In this document: piece by piece, positions 25,667 to 34,170 of the stretch
How the letters are laid out: the number at the start of each line of letters is the position of its first letter
How positions within the stretch are numbered: position 1 is the first letter of the stretch
DNA from: Hyphomicrobiaceae bacterium
Lineage (GTDB): Bacteria > Pseudomonadota > Alphaproteobacteria > Rhizobiales > Devosiaceae
Length of the DNA stretch: 64,000 bases
Direction: 5' to 3'
Assembly: GCA_020638065.1 (NCBI GenBank)
Contig: JACKJG010000013.1
Location: 41,199 to 105,198, forward strand
Position numbers and translations under genes: made by a program
Notes under the pieces: generated by a model
The model's database searches: none
Seen by the model: only the letters and a program-made list of their open reading frames with translations
Told to the model about the DNA's origin: nothing

Positions 25667-27841
25667 TTAGTTCAGATCGAACCGGTCGGCATTCATCACC
25701 TTGGTCCACGCCGCCACGAAGTCCTCAACGAACTTTTCGGCATTGTCGTCCTGTGCATGAAGCTCGGCATAGGCTCGAAGGATCGAGTTTGATCCAAGGA
25801 TCAGGTCCATGCGCGTGGCGGTCCATTTGGCGGCACCGCTCTTGCGGTCGCGCACCTCATAGACCCCCTCGCCTATCGCGTTCCAGGTATTGGCCATATC
25901 GGTCAGGTTGACGAAGAAGTCGTTTGTCAGCGCGCCTTCGCGATCGGTGAAGACGCCATGTTTGGTGCCGCCATAATTGGTGCCCATGGCGCGCATGCCG
26001 CCAACCAGCACCACCATTTCCGGCGCTGTCAGGCCCATCAACTGGGTGCGGTCGAGCATCAACTCTTCCGGCGTGACGACGTAGTCCTTCTTCAGCCAGT
26101 TGCGGTAGCCATCGGCGAGCGGCTCGAGAACCTCGAAGCTGTCGGCATCGGTCATTTCGTCCGTGGCATCGCCCCTGCCCGGCGCAAACGGCACCTCGAT
26201 GTCGAACCCGGCAGCCTTGGCGGCCTGCTCGACGCCGACATTGCCCGAAAGCACGATCACGTCCGCAACGCTGGCGCCAGTTTCCGCGGCAATCGGTTCA
26301 AGAACCGCGAGAACCTTGGCAAGCCGCTCAGGCTCGTTGCCCACCCAGTCCTTCTGCGGCGCCAGCCGGATGCGCGCGCCATTGGCCCCGCCCCGCATGT
26401 CGGAACCGCGATAGGTCCGGGCGCTGTCCCACGCGGTCGCGACCATATCGGACAGCGAAAGACCCGACGCAGCAATCCTGGCCTTGACGGCCGCGACATC
26501 GTAGCTGGTCGAACCGGCCGGGATCGGATCCTGCCAGATCAGGTCTTCCGCCGGCACATCCGGACCGAAATAGCGCGCCTTCGGACCCATGTCGCGGTGC
26601 GTGAGCTTGAACCAGGCGCGCGCGAACGTGTCCTTGAAATAGGCGGGATCGGCCATGAACTTCTGGCAGATGGCGTTGTAGACGGGGTCGACCTTCATCG
26701 CCATGTCGGCATCAGTCATCATCGGATTATGCCGTTTGGACGGGTCGGACGCGTCAAGCGGCATATCCGCTTCAGCGATATTCACCGGCTCCCACTGCCA
26801 CGCGCCGGCCGGAGACTTGCGCAACTCCCATTCATGCCCGAACAGCATGTCGAAAAAGCCCATGTCGAATTTGGTCGGCTCGGACGTCCAGGCACCTTCA
26901 AGGCCAGATGTCACCGCATTGGCCGCAAGGCCTTTCATGTTCGGATTGGCCCAGCCCATACCCTGCATTTCGGGTCCTGCGGCCTCAGGATCGGGCCCAA
27001 GAGCAGCGGCATCGCCATTGCCATGGGTCTTGCCCACGGTGTGGCCGCCGGCGGTCAGCGCCACGGTTTCCTCGTCATTCATCGCCATGCGCGCAAAGGT
27101 CTCGCGCACCTGCGCAGCGGTCTTCATCGGGTCCGGCTTGCCGTTCACCCCTTCCGGGTTCACGTAGATCAGGCCCATCTGCACCGCAGCGAGCGGATTT
27201 TCCATGGTCGAGGGATCTTCGAGATTTTCATAACGGCCATCGGAAGGCGCCAGCCATTCTTTCTCGGCACCCCAGTAAGTGTCCTTTTCCGGGTGCCAGA
27301 TTTCTTCGCGGCCAAAACCGAAGCCGAACGTCTTCAGCCCCATGCTTTCATAGGCAATGGTGCCCGCCAGAATGATCAGATCACCCCACGAAACCTTGTT
27401 GCCGTATTTCTTCTTGATCGGCCAAAGCAGACGGCGCGCTTTGTCGAGGCTGACATTGTCCGGCCAGGAATTGAGCGGCGCAAAACGCTGATTGCCGGTG
27501 CCGCCACCGCCACGGCCATCCGCCAGACGATAGGAACCCGCCGCATGCCAGGCCATGCGGATCATCAGACCGCCATAATGGCCCCAATCCGCAGGCCACC
27601 ATTCCTGACTGTCGGTCATCAGCGCGGTCAGGTCGGCCTTCAGCGCGTCGACGTCAAGCTTCTTGAGCGCTTCGTGATAGTCAAAATCCTTGCCAAGCGG
27701 ATTTGTCTTGCTGTCGTGCTGGTGCAGGATGTCGAGATTGAGCGAGCTCGGCCACCAATCCATGACCGACTCGCCGGAATGCGTGTTTCCGCCGTGCATC
27801 ACCGGGCATTTGCCGGCACCGTTATTGAGCTTTTCATCCAT
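25667..27841 (-). CDS. katG: Catalase-peroxidase KatG
   Basis: KatG is a haem enzyme with catalase and peroxidase activity that removes hydrogen peroxide; it also activates isoniazid in mycobacteria. The 724-residue protein begins MDEKLNNGAGKCPVMHGG, with AGGAGG upstream. Key segments are the distal haem pocket R-M-A-W-H-A-A-G (about 105-112), the proximal histidine in AGGHTVGKTHG (about 270), and the duplicated C-terminal peroxidase-like half. The open frame extends further upstream but unlike the family. It is divergent from oxyR with a palindrome between them, so peroxide-inducible control is likely. It interrupts the RTX gene region. Confidence 0.97.
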   Translation of the reverse strand: MDEKLNNGAGKCPVMHGGNTHSGESVMDWWPSSLNLDILHQHDSKTNPLGKDFDYHEALKKLDVDALKADLTALMTDSQEWWPADWGHYGGLMIRMAWHAAGSYRLADGRGGGGTGNQRFAPLNSWPDNVSLDKARRLLWPIKKKYGNKVSWGDLIILAGTIAYESMGLKTFGFGFGREEIWHPEKDTYWGAEKEWLAPSDGRYENLEDPSTMENPLAAVQMGLIYVNPEGVNGKPDPMKTAAQVRETFARMAMNDEETVALTAGGHTVGKTHGNGDAAALGPDPEAAGPEMQGMGWANPNMKGLAANAVTSGLEGAWTSEPTKFDMGFFDMLFGHEWELRKSPAGAWQWEPVNIAEADMPLDASDPSKRHNPMMTDADMAMKVDPVYNAICQKFMADPAYFKDTFARAWFKLTHRDMGPKARYFGPDVPAEDLIWQDPIPAGSTSYDVAAVKARIAASGLSLSDMVATAWDSARTYRGSDMRGGANGARIRLAPQKDWVGNEPERLAKVLAVLEPIAAETGASVADVIVLSGNVGVEQAAKAAGFDIEVPFAPGRGDATDEMTDADSFEVLEPLADGYRNWLKKDYVVTPEELMLDRTQLMGLTAPEMVVLVGGMRAMGTNYGGTKHGVFTDREGALTNDFFVNLTDMANTWNAIGEGVYEVRDRKSGAAKWTATRMDLILGSNSILRAYAELHAQDDNAEKFVEDFVAAWTKVMNADRFDLN

Positions 27842-27919
27842 GATGAGCCTCCTCGCAATTGTGATGAGTTTGTTTCCCGCACGTTTTGGTCGCATTGATG
27901 ACAGAAGGCAAATTGATTG

Positions 27920-27940
27920 ATCTACTAATTTCAAGTAGAT
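27920..27940. promoter_or_regulatory. Inverted repeat in the katG-oxyR intergenic region (candidate OxyR site)
   Basis: ATCTACT (27920-27926) and AGTAGAT (27934-27940) are perfect 7-bp arms around a 7-bp spacer, 9 bp before the oxyR ATG and about 80 bp upstream of katG. LysR-type regulators commonly bind such dyads between themselves and a divergent target. It does not fit the E. coli OxyR consensus exactly, so the assignment is inferred from position. Confidence 0.6.
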
Positions 27941-27949
27941 TTGCTAATC

Positions 27950-28864
27950 ATGAAACTGTCGCTCAAACAGCTCCACTATGCCATAGCGCTTGCCGACCAC
28001 GGTCATTTCGGCCGGGCCGCTGAGGCAAGTCACGTCACCCAGTCCGCTCTTTCTCAGCAGATCGCCCTGCTCGAACAGGCTTGCCGCGTGCCGGTCTTCG
28101 ATCGGGGCCAGCGGCCCGTCGTCCCTACCCCGTTTGGCCGCGAATTTCTGGCGCGGGCACGTCAGCTATTGACCGAGGCCGATGCGCTCGAGACCTTTGC
28201 TCTCAGCGCCAGCGGACTGCCCGACCGTCCCCTGCGCTTCGGTCTTATTCCGACCATTGCGCCCTATCTGCTACCGACCATCTACCCGGCCCTTGCCACC
28301 GCGCGTCCGAACATCAGCCTCAGTGTTGTCGAGCGGCAAACCGACGATCTTCAAACCGAGTTGGTGGATGGAAGTCTCGACCTCGCGATGATCGCGACCG
28401 ACCTTCCTGCCGACCTGCCTCTGACTGGTGAATCATTGTTTGCCGACCCGTTCGTGCTGGCCACGCCAAAGGACCTTCTTATCGCCGACCCTGCGCCGAT
28501 CGCCGACCTGCCGCACGACCACCTCTTGCTGCTCGAAGAGGGTCACTGTTTTCGCGATCAGGCATTGGCGGCTTGCGGGCTTGACCGGAACGGCAGGCCC
28601 CACCCGTTTTCGGCGACCTCGCTGTCAACGATCGTAGAGTTCGTCGCTAATGGCCAGGGCATTACGCTGCTGCCGGCCATTTCGCTCCGCAAGGAAGCAA
28701 GCAACAGCCGTGTCTCCATTCACGCCCTCGCCGCACCGGGCGCGAGCCGCACGCTGTCGCTCGTCTGGCGTCGCGGTTCGCCGTTCGAAACCGTTTTCCG
28801 GGACATGGCAACACTGATCCGCGAAGCAACGAAGGATCAGTTGGCCGAGCCGATTTCTGCCTAG
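27950..28864 (+). CDS. oxyR: Peroxide-sensing LysR-family regulator OxyR
   Basis: The 304-residue LysR-type regulator starts at ATG 27950 (MKLSLKQLHYAIALADHG). It has an N-terminal winged helix-turn-helix (AAEASHVTQSALSQQI) and a periplasmic-binding-like effector domain. Two cysteines nine positions apart (EEGHCFRDQALAACG, near 200) match the Cys199/Cys208 redox pair that forms a disulfide on peroxide exposure in OxyR. Divergence from katG supports the name. Its stop codon overlaps that of the convergent methyltransferase gene by 3 bp. Confidence 0.92.
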   Translation: MKLSLKQLHYAIALADHGHFGRAAEASHVTQSALSQQIALLEQACRVPVFDRGQRPVVPTPFGREFLARARQLLTEADALETFALSASGLPDRPLRFGLIPTIAPYLLPTIYPALATARPNISLSVVERQTDDLQTELVDGSLDLAMIATDLPADLPLTGESLFADPFVLATPKDLLIADPAPIADLPHDHLLLLEEGHCFRDQALAACGLDRNGRPHPFSATSLSTIVEFVANGQGITLLPAISLRKEASNSRVSIHALAAPGASRTLSLVWRRGSPFETVFRDMATLIREATKDQLAEPISA

Positions 28865-29670
28865 CCCAAGCGCGCGACAACCAGATGGCCCGGCGTCGGC
28901 CGACCGTCCTGCATGCGCACATTGATATCGTCCATCGCGACAATCTCGAACCCGGCATCGGCCAGGCACGCCTGCACGTAGTCCGCCGCGTGCACAAAGC
29001 GCTGATGCGGCGCGACCCTGAATGGCCGCCCGCCCATGTCCCCCAGCGTCTCCGAGGAAAAGACCAACAATCCACCCGGAACGAGATTGTCCGCCGCGCC
29101 CTCAAATAGCGGATCGAGCTCTCCGAGATATGGCAACACGTCACAGGCCGTGATCAGGTCGAACTGTTCCTCGTCATTGTCGGCGAGAAATTCCTCGACC
29201 TCCCCGCAATAGAGGCCCTCATAGATATCCTTGTCTTCGCAGATATCGATCATGCGCGAGCTGATATCGATGCCGATCATGTCCGTCACGCGGTCGCGCA
29301 GGGCCTCGGCGGCAAGCCCGGTCCCACAGCCAAGATCCAGAACGCGCTCGAACGGCCCCAGACCAAGCGCATCAAGCTTCTTTCGCACGAGATTGGGCAC
29401 GTCATAGCCCAACTGTTCGACCAGAATGTCTTCGAACGCGTCTGCATGCTGGTCGAACAGAACCTCGACATAGGAATCGGGCGCCTTGGCCGGCACCGCG
29501 CCGCGTTCGAGCGCTGCAAGGCGCACCGCTGCACCACCATGATCCTGCGGATCGAGCTCCAGATAGGCTTTGAGCGCGGCCACCGCGCCTTCGATGTCGC
29601 CCGACTCTTCCAGCTCGAGCGCAAGGTTGTACGCGTCGGCAACGGCCGGCTCATCGAGCTTGCGGCCCAT
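28861..29670 (-). CDS. TPR-like / class I SAM-dependent methyltransferase
   Basis: The 269-residue protein has an N-terminal helical segment resembling one or two TPR units (YNLALELEESGDIEGAVAALKAYLELDP, described in parts: helix pair at about 13-42). A methyltransferase core follows with VLDLGCGTGLAAEAL (about 109-123), IGIDIS and LITACDVLPYL. The substrate is not deducible; small-molecule and protein methylation are both possible. Its ATG overlaps the MOSC-gene stop by 1 bp, so the two are co-translated, and the gene ends across the oxyR stop. Confidence 0.82.
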   Translation of the reverse strand: MGRKLDEPAVADAYNLALELEESGDIEGAVAALKAYLELDPQDHGGAAVRLAALERGAVPAKAPDSYVEVLFDQHADAFEDILVEQLGYDVPNLVRKKLDALGLGPFERVLDLGCGTGLAAEALRDRVTDMIGIDISSRMIDICEDKDIYEGLYCGEVEEFLADNDEEQFDLITACDVLPYLGELDPLFEGAADNLVPGGLLVFSSETLGDMGGRPFRVAPHQRFVHAADYVQACLADAGFEIVAMDDINVRMQDGRPTPGHLVVARLG

Positions 29671-30266
29671 CAGGCACTCTCCTCTGCGCCGGGATAGATC
29701 CAGTGTTCCCAGATGCGGATCTTCACCGCCTCACCCATCGCAATGGTCCCTGCCCGTTCGACCCAGCCGACAAGGCCGCGCCGGTGCCGGGCGACCTTGG
29801 GAAACAGGAACCTGATGTCCTCGCGCCCCTCGAAATGGCTGGCGATCGATGCACCCGAATAGGAACACGGACCATTGTCGCCGTCGATCCGGACCGAAAC
29901 ACCACCTTCGAACATCAGGATGGAGCGCGGCGGCAAGAGGCTGAGATGAGGCACACCGGAAAGGGTGATACTGGCGCCGATCCATTCCGGTTCTATCCGG
30001 TCGATTTGCATGTCACGCGCCACCCCGGCCAGTTCCGTCCGGCAGACAATCGACAATTGCCGTTCATTGCGCATCTCGGTTCCACGCTTGTACCAGGGCT
30101 CACGAGCGCCGCTTTCGCGCAGCAGACCGGCGTGCCGGTCTCCCGGAACGCCCTCATATGTCAGCGTCAATTGGTCCACCGGCTCGCTCACGAACGTGTC
30201 ACCCAACGCTTCAAACAATCCGTCGACTTCGGCCTCGATTGTCCGCGCTGGCGCAAACTCAACCAT
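29670..30266 (-). CDS. MOSC-domain protein
   Basis: The 198-residue MOSC protein belongs to a family that carries or transfers sulfur from a molybdenum-cofactor-bound or cysteine-bound intermediate. The conserved cysteine is in DGDNGPCSYSG (about 127-137), preceded by LPPRSILMFEGG. The N-terminal part includes YEGVPGDRHAG, a typical MOSC substrate-loop sequence. It overlaps the rarD end by 8 bp and the methyltransferase start by 1 bp, giving a three-gene operon rarD-MOSC-methyltransferase. The exact substrate is unknown. Confidence 0.85.
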   Translation of the reverse strand: MVEFAPARTIEAEVDGLFEALGDTFVSEPVDQLTLTYEGVPGDRHAGLLRESGAREPWYKRGTEMRNERQLSIVCRTELAGVARDMQIDRIEPEWIGASITLSGVPHLSLLPPRSILMFEGGVSVRIDGDNGPCSYSGASIASHFEGREDIRFLFPKVARHRRGLVGWVERAGTIAMGEAVKIRIWEHWIYPGAEESA

Positions 30267-31212
30267 CGGTCACAATCTCCCGTTCCAGACGCCGTTTGCG
30301 CCGCTGCCGGAGACTATCATGTGTGTAGACGACAAGTGACATCCAGATCAAAGCGAAGCTGATCAGGCGAACCGCATTGATCTCTTCATGGAACAGAAAA
30401 ACCGCGATCAGAAACTGCATCGAGGGCGCGAGATACTGAATCATGCCGATTGTCGTCAGCCGCAACTGCCGGGCGCCATAGGCAAAAAACATCAGAGCGC
30501 CCGCCGTAGCGGGCCCGGTGGCAATCAACCAGAACATGCTCCAGGGGTCGGTGTAAAAACCGGTGCCAATTTCGGATGCGGAATAGACGGCGTAACCGAT
30601 CGCAAACGGAAACAGAACAAGGGTTTCAACCGCGAGCCCCGGTGATGAGCGCACATTCACGGTTTTTCGAATGAAACCATAAACTCCGAACGTGCCTGCC
30701 AAGGTCAGCGAAATCCAGGGCAAACCGCCAATCGCCTGCGCCTGCAGAGCCACCGCCGCGGCCGCGATTGCGATCGCGACCCATTGCTGCCGGTTCTGGC
30801 GTTCTCCCAGGAACACCATGCCCAGCAGCACATTGACCAGCGGATTGATGTAATACCCGAAGCTGGTAGCCAGAACCTGTCCGGTTTCGACCGACCAAAC
30901 ATAAACGAGCCAGTTCACGCTGAGAAACAGGGTGGCCGCGAAAATGGTCAACAGCGTTCTGGGGTCGCGCATCGCGGCCCAGACTTCGCCAAGCCGCTTC
31001 TGAAAATAGAGGATGGCGTAAACGAAGAACAGCGACCAGATGATCCGATGTGCAACGATCAGGGTCGAAGGCACAGCTTCGAGCGCCCGGAACATGAGCG
31101 GAAACAGGCCCCACATGACGTAGGCGCCCAGCGCGGCGGATACCCCGCGCCCGATATCCTTTTGCTGCTCGTCGGACATCTCACCGGCCTTGTGAACCGG
31201 CGCGGCCGGCAT
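30259..31212 (-). CDS. rarD: EamA-family transporter RarD
   Basis: An inner-membrane drug/metabolite transporter superfamily protein with about ten helices. The opening AALGAYVMWGLFPLMFRAL is characteristic of the RarD branch, and FGYYINPLVNVLLG and YLAPSMQFLIAVFLFHE match both EamA halves. Transported substrate unknown. Two possible starts: 31212 (317 residues) or the internal ATG 11 codons later at 31179; the ribosome-binding evidence is weak for both. First gene of an overlapping operon with the MOSC and methyltransferase genes. Confidence 0.9.
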   Translation of the reverse strand: MPAAPVHKAGEMSDEQQKDIGRGVSAALGAYVMWGLFPLMFRALEAVPSTLIVAHRIIWSLFFVYAILYFQKRLGEVWAAMRDPRTLLTIFAATLFLSVNWLVYVWSVETGQVLATSFGYYINPLVNVLLGMVFLGERQNRQQWVAIAIAAAAVALQAQAIGGLPWISLTLAGTFGVYGFIRKTVNVRSSPGLAVETLVLFPFAIGYAVYSASEIGTGFYTDPWSMFWLIATGPATAGALMFFAYGARQLRLTTIGMIQYLAPSMQFLIAVFLFHEEINAVRLISFALIWMSLVVYTHDSLRQRRKRRLEREIVTDG

Positions 31213-31334
31213 CAGTCAACCGATAGCAACAATCGGCACGCTCAGCCAATCAGCTTTTGTGATGGTCCGATGCAGTCGCTGAATGGGACAGCAACAGAAG
31301 GCGATGTGTTCGCCCGCTTTCGTCCGGTGCACCC

Positions 31335-33230
31335 TTAAACGATCTGAATATCGTCCTTCAGCGCGCTGATGTTTCCGAAACCATCGAGACTCAATTCATC
31401 CTTGCCGAAATCCAGGACCACCTCGCCATTCACCTTTTTGGCGAACTGATTGAGAACCTGTTTTTTGGTCAGGTTGCCGTTCCACAGGTTGTGGTCCAGA
31501 ACGATGGTATCGACATTGTTCTGAAAGTCTTCAACCACATCTTTGCCGTCCTTTTTGTTGAACCAGAACCTGTCGGCCCCAAGGCCACCAGTCAGACTGT
31601 CGTTCTGACGTCCCCCGCTCAGACTATCGTTTCCAGCACCGCCATCAAGCCGGTCCCGACCGGTGCCGCCTGCCAGGATATCCTCGTTAGCACCTCCGAA
31701 CAGCACGTCGTTTCCTTTGCCGCCCAAGAGGTTGTCGAGGCCCTTTCCTCCGTGCAGATCATCATTGCCGTTTTGGCCGAACAGCTCATCATTGTTCGCG
31801 CCGCCGACGAGCAAGTCATTGCCGCCGCGGCCATGCATCATGTCATTTCCGGCAAGTCCCTGTATGACGTTTCGTGAATTCGTTCCGCTGATGTCGTCCT
31901 GCTCAGCGGCGCTGTCCGCTCCGATGAAGTTCTCGAAATCAACACCATAAAAGGCGGAGAAGTTCGACGGATTGGCCTGATTGAACGAACGTCCAAGCCC
32001 GGTTTCCATGTCAAGAAAGAACGAGAGATTGTTCTGGCTGACATCGAGCCCGTCCACGCCGGAGCCCCCATAGAGCTGAGCGGCGCCGTGGTTGGCGTGA
32101 ACGATCATGTCGTCCCCTTCCGCTGCGATCACGGTCATGCCCGCGCCCTGAATATTGATCACATCGTTGCCGCTTCCGGCATTGACATAACCACCACCGC
32201 CCTGATGCGTGAGCGTGTCATTGCCCCCCATGCTGTAGAAATTCGTGCCCACCGCGATCATTTCACGGTCATCGCTCGCTGTTCCAAACAGGGATCCCGC
32301 AAGCTCGCTGGTCGCCAGATAGCTTGGGCCGCTGAGCTGCGAGGTCGCTGTCGACCCCGCGGGGGAATAGAACGGCCCACCCGCGATCAGTCCGCCGCTG
32401 CCACCCGTCAGCGTGCCTGTCTTGCTGGCAAACGTACCGCTTGAATAGGAACTGCCCCCGATGACGGGCCCGCCGACGGCATTGCCGCCGCCGCCACCAT
32501 TAAAGGTATTGCTGTTGCCGCCATCGCCTCCCTTGACATAATTCGAGGCAAACAAGGCGCGGGTCATGCTGACGTTGCCGCCGGACGCCAAGACACCCGC
32601 ATATGCGTTTCCGCCGTCACCGCCATAATAGCTGTCAGAGGATCCGCCCTGTCCTCCAATGGCACCCAACCCGTTGAATGAGGTGTCGCGGATTGTCAGG
32701 TTTCCGCCCGTCGACAGGATTCCGGCAAACGCATTGCCGCCCTCCCCGGCATCGGTCCCTACGCCATTTGCGGCAGCACCGCCCCTGGCAATCATGTAGG
32801 TCAGAGCAGAGTTGGAAATCGTCAGATTGCCGCTGTTGAGTATGCCGGCAACTGCGGCACCGCCCGCCTCGCCGTCGCTACTCCCTGCACTTCCTGCGCT
32901 GTAGGCGCCGTAAAAGACCATGGATTCAATGAAAACGTTGGCTCCGGATGAAACAGTCAGAAGGCCCGAAAGATCACCGCTACCCAGGCCGCCACCATCG
33001 GTATTGCCGGAGATGTAGATGTCCGGATCGCCATCCCCATCGACATCGCCATTGATGGTCACCTCTCCAGACCCAATACTCAGCGCGGAACTCAGAACAA
33101 TCGGCTGGGTACCGAGCCAGGACACGAACGAAATCGTATCTGCACCGCTACTTGCCTCCGCGTCGGCAAGAGCCTGCCGCAAACTGCCAGTGCCGCTGTC
33201 GAAGTTATTGATGACCAGAAAATTCGCCAT
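31335..33230 (-). CDS. RTX beta-helix protein 6
   Basis: This 631-residue paralogue on the opposite strand starts at ATG 33230 (MANFLVINNFDSGTGSLRQA) with GGAGAGTCAG upstream. The beta-helix region has GILNSGNLTISNS and GILSTGGNLTIRD strands and many Gly/Ser loops. About ten RTX nonapeptides (GGRGNDLLVGG, GGKGNDVLFGG and similar) occupy about 460-560, then the tail with DHNLWNGNLTKKQVLNQF ends LKDDIQIV. It is divergent from the LuxR-type regulator gene, about 100 bp away, and is the only RTX gene with an adjacent regulator. Confidence 0.85.
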   Translation of the reverse strand: MANFLVINNFDSGTGSLRQALADAEASSGADTISFVSWLGTQPIVLSSALSIGSGEVTINGDVDGDGDPDIYISGNTDGGGLGSGDLSGLLTVSSGANVFIESMVFYGAYSAGSAGSSDGEAGGAAVAGILNSGNLTISNSALTYMIARGGAAANGVGTDAGEGGNAFAGILSTGGNLTIRDTSFNGLGAIGGQGGSSDSYYGGDGGNAYAGVLASGGNVSMTRALFASNYVKGGDGGNSNTFNGGGGGNAVGGPVIGGSSYSSGTFASKTGTLTGGSGGLIAGGPFYSPAGSTATSQLSGPSYLATSELAGSLFGTASDDREMIAVGTNFYSMGGNDTLTHQGGGGYVNAGSGNDVINIQGAGMTVIAAEGDDMIVHANHGAAQLYGGSGVDGLDVSQNNLSFFLDMETGLGRSFNQANPSNFSAFYGVDFENFIGADSAAEQDDISGTNSRNVIQGLAGNDMMHGRGGNDLLVGGANNDELFGQNGNDDLHGGKGLDNLLGGKGNDVLFGGANEDILAGGTGRDRLDGGAGNDSLSGGRQNDSLTGGLGADRFWFNKKDGKDVVEDFQNNVDTIVLDHNLWNGNLTKKQVLNQFAKKVNGEVVLDFGKDELSLDGFGNISALKDDIQIV

Positions 33231-33288
33231 CTGACTCTCCATGATCCTTGGGAGGGTAACCAAAGCAATGCATGTCACAAAAATCGCC

Positions 33289-33300
33289 TAGCAATTGCTA
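33289..33300. promoter_or_regulatory. 12-bp palindrome between RTX gene 6 and the LuxR-type gene
   Basis: TAGCAATTGCTA is a perfect palindrome in the 102-bp divergent promoter region, 32 bp before the regulator ATG and 58 bp upstream of the RTX gene 6 start. It is a candidate operator for the adjacent LuxR-type protein; this is inference from symmetry and position. Confidence 0.4.
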
Positions 33301-33332
33301 TGGAGACTGGCTATCCGCTAAAGAATTGACCC

Positions 33333-34100
33333 ATGATAATACTTGAAAAACTATACAACAGTGCGGAATGCCATCTGGGCAACTCCAAGCCTGACTGGCC
33401 CGCCTTTGCCGCCGACGTCAAACAGGCGCTCGGTTCGGAATTGCTATTCTACCATCTCGCGCCAGTTGCTCGAGTGTCCGGCGCGCAAATGCCGGCGCCA
33501 AGGTGGTCAGAGCGGGTGACCGTCATCGCAACCAGCAACCCCGAAGCGGTGAGTGACTATCTCAGTCAGGACTATCAGCAGGAACCCCCGGTCGCCGAAG
33601 ACGCGCTGGCACCTCTCGAGCCGGTGCTGAGGACGGACTTTCTTTCGGATGACGAGTTCCGCGCCCTCGGCCCCATAGCGGACCACCAGATCAGGCTTGG
33701 CGTCTTTCATAACGCAATGGTGCCCGCCAGACTGACCGATGGTTCAACCATTCACCTGCTCCTCTGGCGTTCCGAAGAAGAGGAAAATTACAGCGAGCGC
33801 GACCGGCAGCGGCTGGCCCTGTTCATGCGCTATCTTCTCGCCTTGGTTGACACGCAGTTTCTGGCGGCCGATGCACCGGACAAGGCCGTATTGTCGTTCG
33901 GACAAAGGCATGGCCTCACCGGCGCAGAAACCAGCATTCTGTCCGATCTGCTTCAGGGGCGCTCGCCACGGGACATCGCTCACCAATCCGAAAGAAGTTA
34001 TGGCACCGTCCGCTGGCACATCCAGAACATTCTGGAAAAGTGTCAGGTCGGCTCACAAAAGGATTTGCTGCGCGAGTTCTATCGACTTATCCACCACTAG
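33333..34100 (+). CDS. LuxR-family transcriptional regulator
   Basis: The 255-residue protein has a C-terminal LuxR-type helix-turn-helix (about 192-250): LTGAETSILSDLLQGRSPRDIA followed by R-S-Y-G-T-V-R-W-H-I-Q-N-I-L-E-K, the usual recognition helix pattern. The N-terminal 160 residues are mixed alpha/beta and GAF/autoinducer-domain-like in size, but I do not see the conserved W-x-x-x-Y/D set of acyl-homoserine-lactone binders, and there is no response-regulator receiver domain. No luxI gene is in the window. Divergent from RTX gene 6, so it may control that gene or the wider RTX locus. Confidence 0.85.
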   Translation: MIILEKLYNSAECHLGNSKPDWPAFAADVKQALGSELLFYHLAPVARVSGAQMPAPRWSERVTVIATSNPEAVSDYLSQDYQQEPPVAEDALAPLEPVLRTDFLSDDEFRALGPIADHQIRLGVFHNAMVPARLTDGSTIHLLLWRSEEEENYSERDRQRLALFMRYLLALVDTQFLAADAPDKAVLSFGQRHGLTGAETSILSDLLQGRSPRDIAHQSERSYGTVRWHIQNILEKCQVGSQKDLLREFYRLIHH

Positions 34101-34170
34101 GCGGACAGCTGAGCCTGTCACAAACACCGGCATCCCCGCGAGACCCTTTTACACATTTCCTTGAAACGCT

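Noticed and set aside
25958..27898. 646-codon plus-strand open frame opposite katG
   Set aside because: Shadow of the high-GC katG coding strand; the translation is Arg/His-rich without domains.
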